Shown here piece after piece: positions 62,919-64,000 of a stretch of DNA of 64,000 bases. The stretch spans positions 2,398,501 to 2,462,500 of the forward strand of contig JAIGNY010003313.1 of assembly GCA_020152595.1 (NCBI GenBank). The letters are read 5' to 3'. Every line of letters begins with the position of its first letter. Position 1 is the stretch's first letter. Position numbers and translations under genes: made by a program. Source of the DNA: Chiridota heheva (Eukaryota; Echinodermata; Holothuroidea; Apodida; Chiridotidae). A model generated the notes under the pieces. That model saw only the letters and a list, made by a program, of their open reading frames with translations, had not been told where the DNA came from and did no database searches.

Positions 62919-63442
62919 CTTTAAAACAATATTAGTAATATAATCTGGTTTAGTGGTAAGTGGTCCTAAAATAGTTTCAACATTTTAGTATGAAATACAG
63001 TTTAAACTAAGAGTGAAAAGGAATTCTCAAATATAACTATGTATTTTTCTTTTACAAATATTACATTGATTTTACACAATGCACCAACACAGGATGCACA
63101 TGGATAGAATATGTTTGAAGTCCTGTTTCATTTAAATATATGCAAACCAGCTTCTGTCTATACTGGTTGATCAACACATTTTAAAAATGAAATTCTTTGC
63201 TCAACACATTTTAAACATGATTTTTTTTTATTGAATACATACATCAGTCTGAAGCAGCTGCTAAATATATTTCTTTCAGCAATTAATTAAAATTCCTAAT
63301 AAAACTGCCATCTGATAACCTTTTACACCATATCTCTTAATAATAATCTGTCCATCCTTCCCTCAATCATATCCCAAAAACTATTTTTGTAATGTCATTA
63401 TTCTATCCTCTTTCATTATTCTATCCTTTAAGAATACCTTAC

Positions 63443-63534
63443 CTCAAAAGATAATGTCAAAATATTTTTTTTAATGATATGTGAGTTCTGCGCAACATAC
63501 TTTCTTGCGGTAGCTAGACTAAGTGGATGAAGTT
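63443..63534 (-). CDS. Candidate 92-nt exon
   Basis: The minus strand is open between acceptor tcactttag and donor gtaagg in one frame only: LHPLSLATARKYVAQNSHII, then KKNILTLSFE. Enters in phase 1, leaves in phase 0. Protein family not recognised. A strong acceptor tract (gtttctttttctttcacag, ending at about 63822) lies further upstream, but all three frames after it stop soon, so it may belong to a terminal or non-coding exon. Confidence 0.35.
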
Positions 63535-64000
63535 CTAAAGTGAAAAAGACATTCAATCAGACTTTGGTTTTGTCTTTTCTTTTCATGCAATTTTTTTCTT
63601 TTATGTCTTTAAAAATATAACTTTTCTACTGACTGGATTGCTACTCCTAAAAACTAGTGGTACATAATGGTCAATATTGTGGTACAGCTGCCATTGAAAT
63701 ATGCCAGGATTGTTGATGGATGTTGATTCAGCAATTTATCTCTAGGAGGTAGTGTGTCCTGTCTTATGTTAAGTGTTGGATGATAGATGCAACATCAATC
63801 TTCTATTTGAAGATGCACTGTGAAAGAAAAAGAAACAAAAATCAAATTATGTCACATAAGCATGCATGACATACTATTTTCCTCCTATAATTCATATTGT
63901 CATGACATATTTTCATTCTAATACATGTGCCCGAAAGTAACAATCTACTGGTCCGTCTGTGTCATGTATATACTTCTTCTTTAATTGTTTTCATTCAAAT
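63535..64000. other. Right window edge, no supported gene
   Basis: Apart from the polypyrimidine acceptor near 63822 (minus strand), nothing can be supported. Confidence 0.4.

Overview
This is AT-rich animal nuclear DNA. It has spliced coding exons separated by introns of up to about 13.6 kb, many classes of metazoan transposable element (non-LTR retrotransposons, a Gypsy LTR element, TIR DNA elements, tRNA-derived fragments), minisatellites and GT-AG splice sites. There are no bacterial operons, ribosome binding sites or CRISPR arrays. The repeat mix suggests an invertebrate, probably marine, but the species cannot be named from the sequence.

The one recognisable host gene lies on the minus strand and fills most of the left 37 kb. 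Six exons (37434-37295, 36210-36038, 23715-23651, 10087-9822, 9603-9482, 8030-7878) join with perfectly compatible splice phases into one 292-codon reading frame that is still open at its last donor. The product resembles TAF1A, the RNA polymerase I SL1/TIF-IB subunit, and the remaining exons should lie left of base 1. Its introns hold nearly all the mobile DNA between 8 and 37 kb.

Layout. 1-3960: decayed minus-strand non-LTR element (ORF1 zinc knuckles, APE endonuclease, RT, RNase H) cut by a 23-bp minisatellite. 4.3-4.8 kb: RT fragment. 5.9-7.4 kb: higher-order minisatellite. 7.9-10.1 kb: three TAF1A exons. 10.3-12.0 kb: ~290-bp tandem repeat, carrying a 349-bp MITE. 12.02-21.28 kb: a 9.26-kb composite insertion with matching inverted termini and an 8-bp target duplication; it contains a Gypsy element, a non-LTR fragment, ~600-bp internal inverted repeats and a 28-copy 21-bp satellite. 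22-27.4 kb: dispersed copies of the ~290-bp repeat, a tRNA-derived relic and a retrotransposon 3' end. 27.7-32.7 kb: 5-kb pogo/mariner-like TIR element. 34.9-37.4 kb: two small inverted-repeat elements and the first two TAF1A coding exons. 38-44 kb: retrotransposon fragment, inverted repeats, GC-richer anonymous DNA and degenerate repeats. 44.3-47.6 kb: 5'-truncated non-LTR insertion with exact target duplications and a snap-back end. 49.9-53.7 kb: CR1-type element with an SGNH-esterase ORF1. 54.2-57.7 kb: tRNA-like fragment, TIR-flanked RT element and hAT-like element. 57.7-61.1 kb: mostly unassigned DNA. 61.1-63.5 kb: possible minus-strand exons of an unidentified gene, including a precisely duplicated 205-bp segment that contains a 75-bp symmetric-phase exon.

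No complete transposase or intact reverse transcriptase was found. All mobile elements appear to be decayed or non-autonomous. Exon calls rest on open frames, splice motifs and phase agreement; element calls rest on visible repeats and protein motifs.
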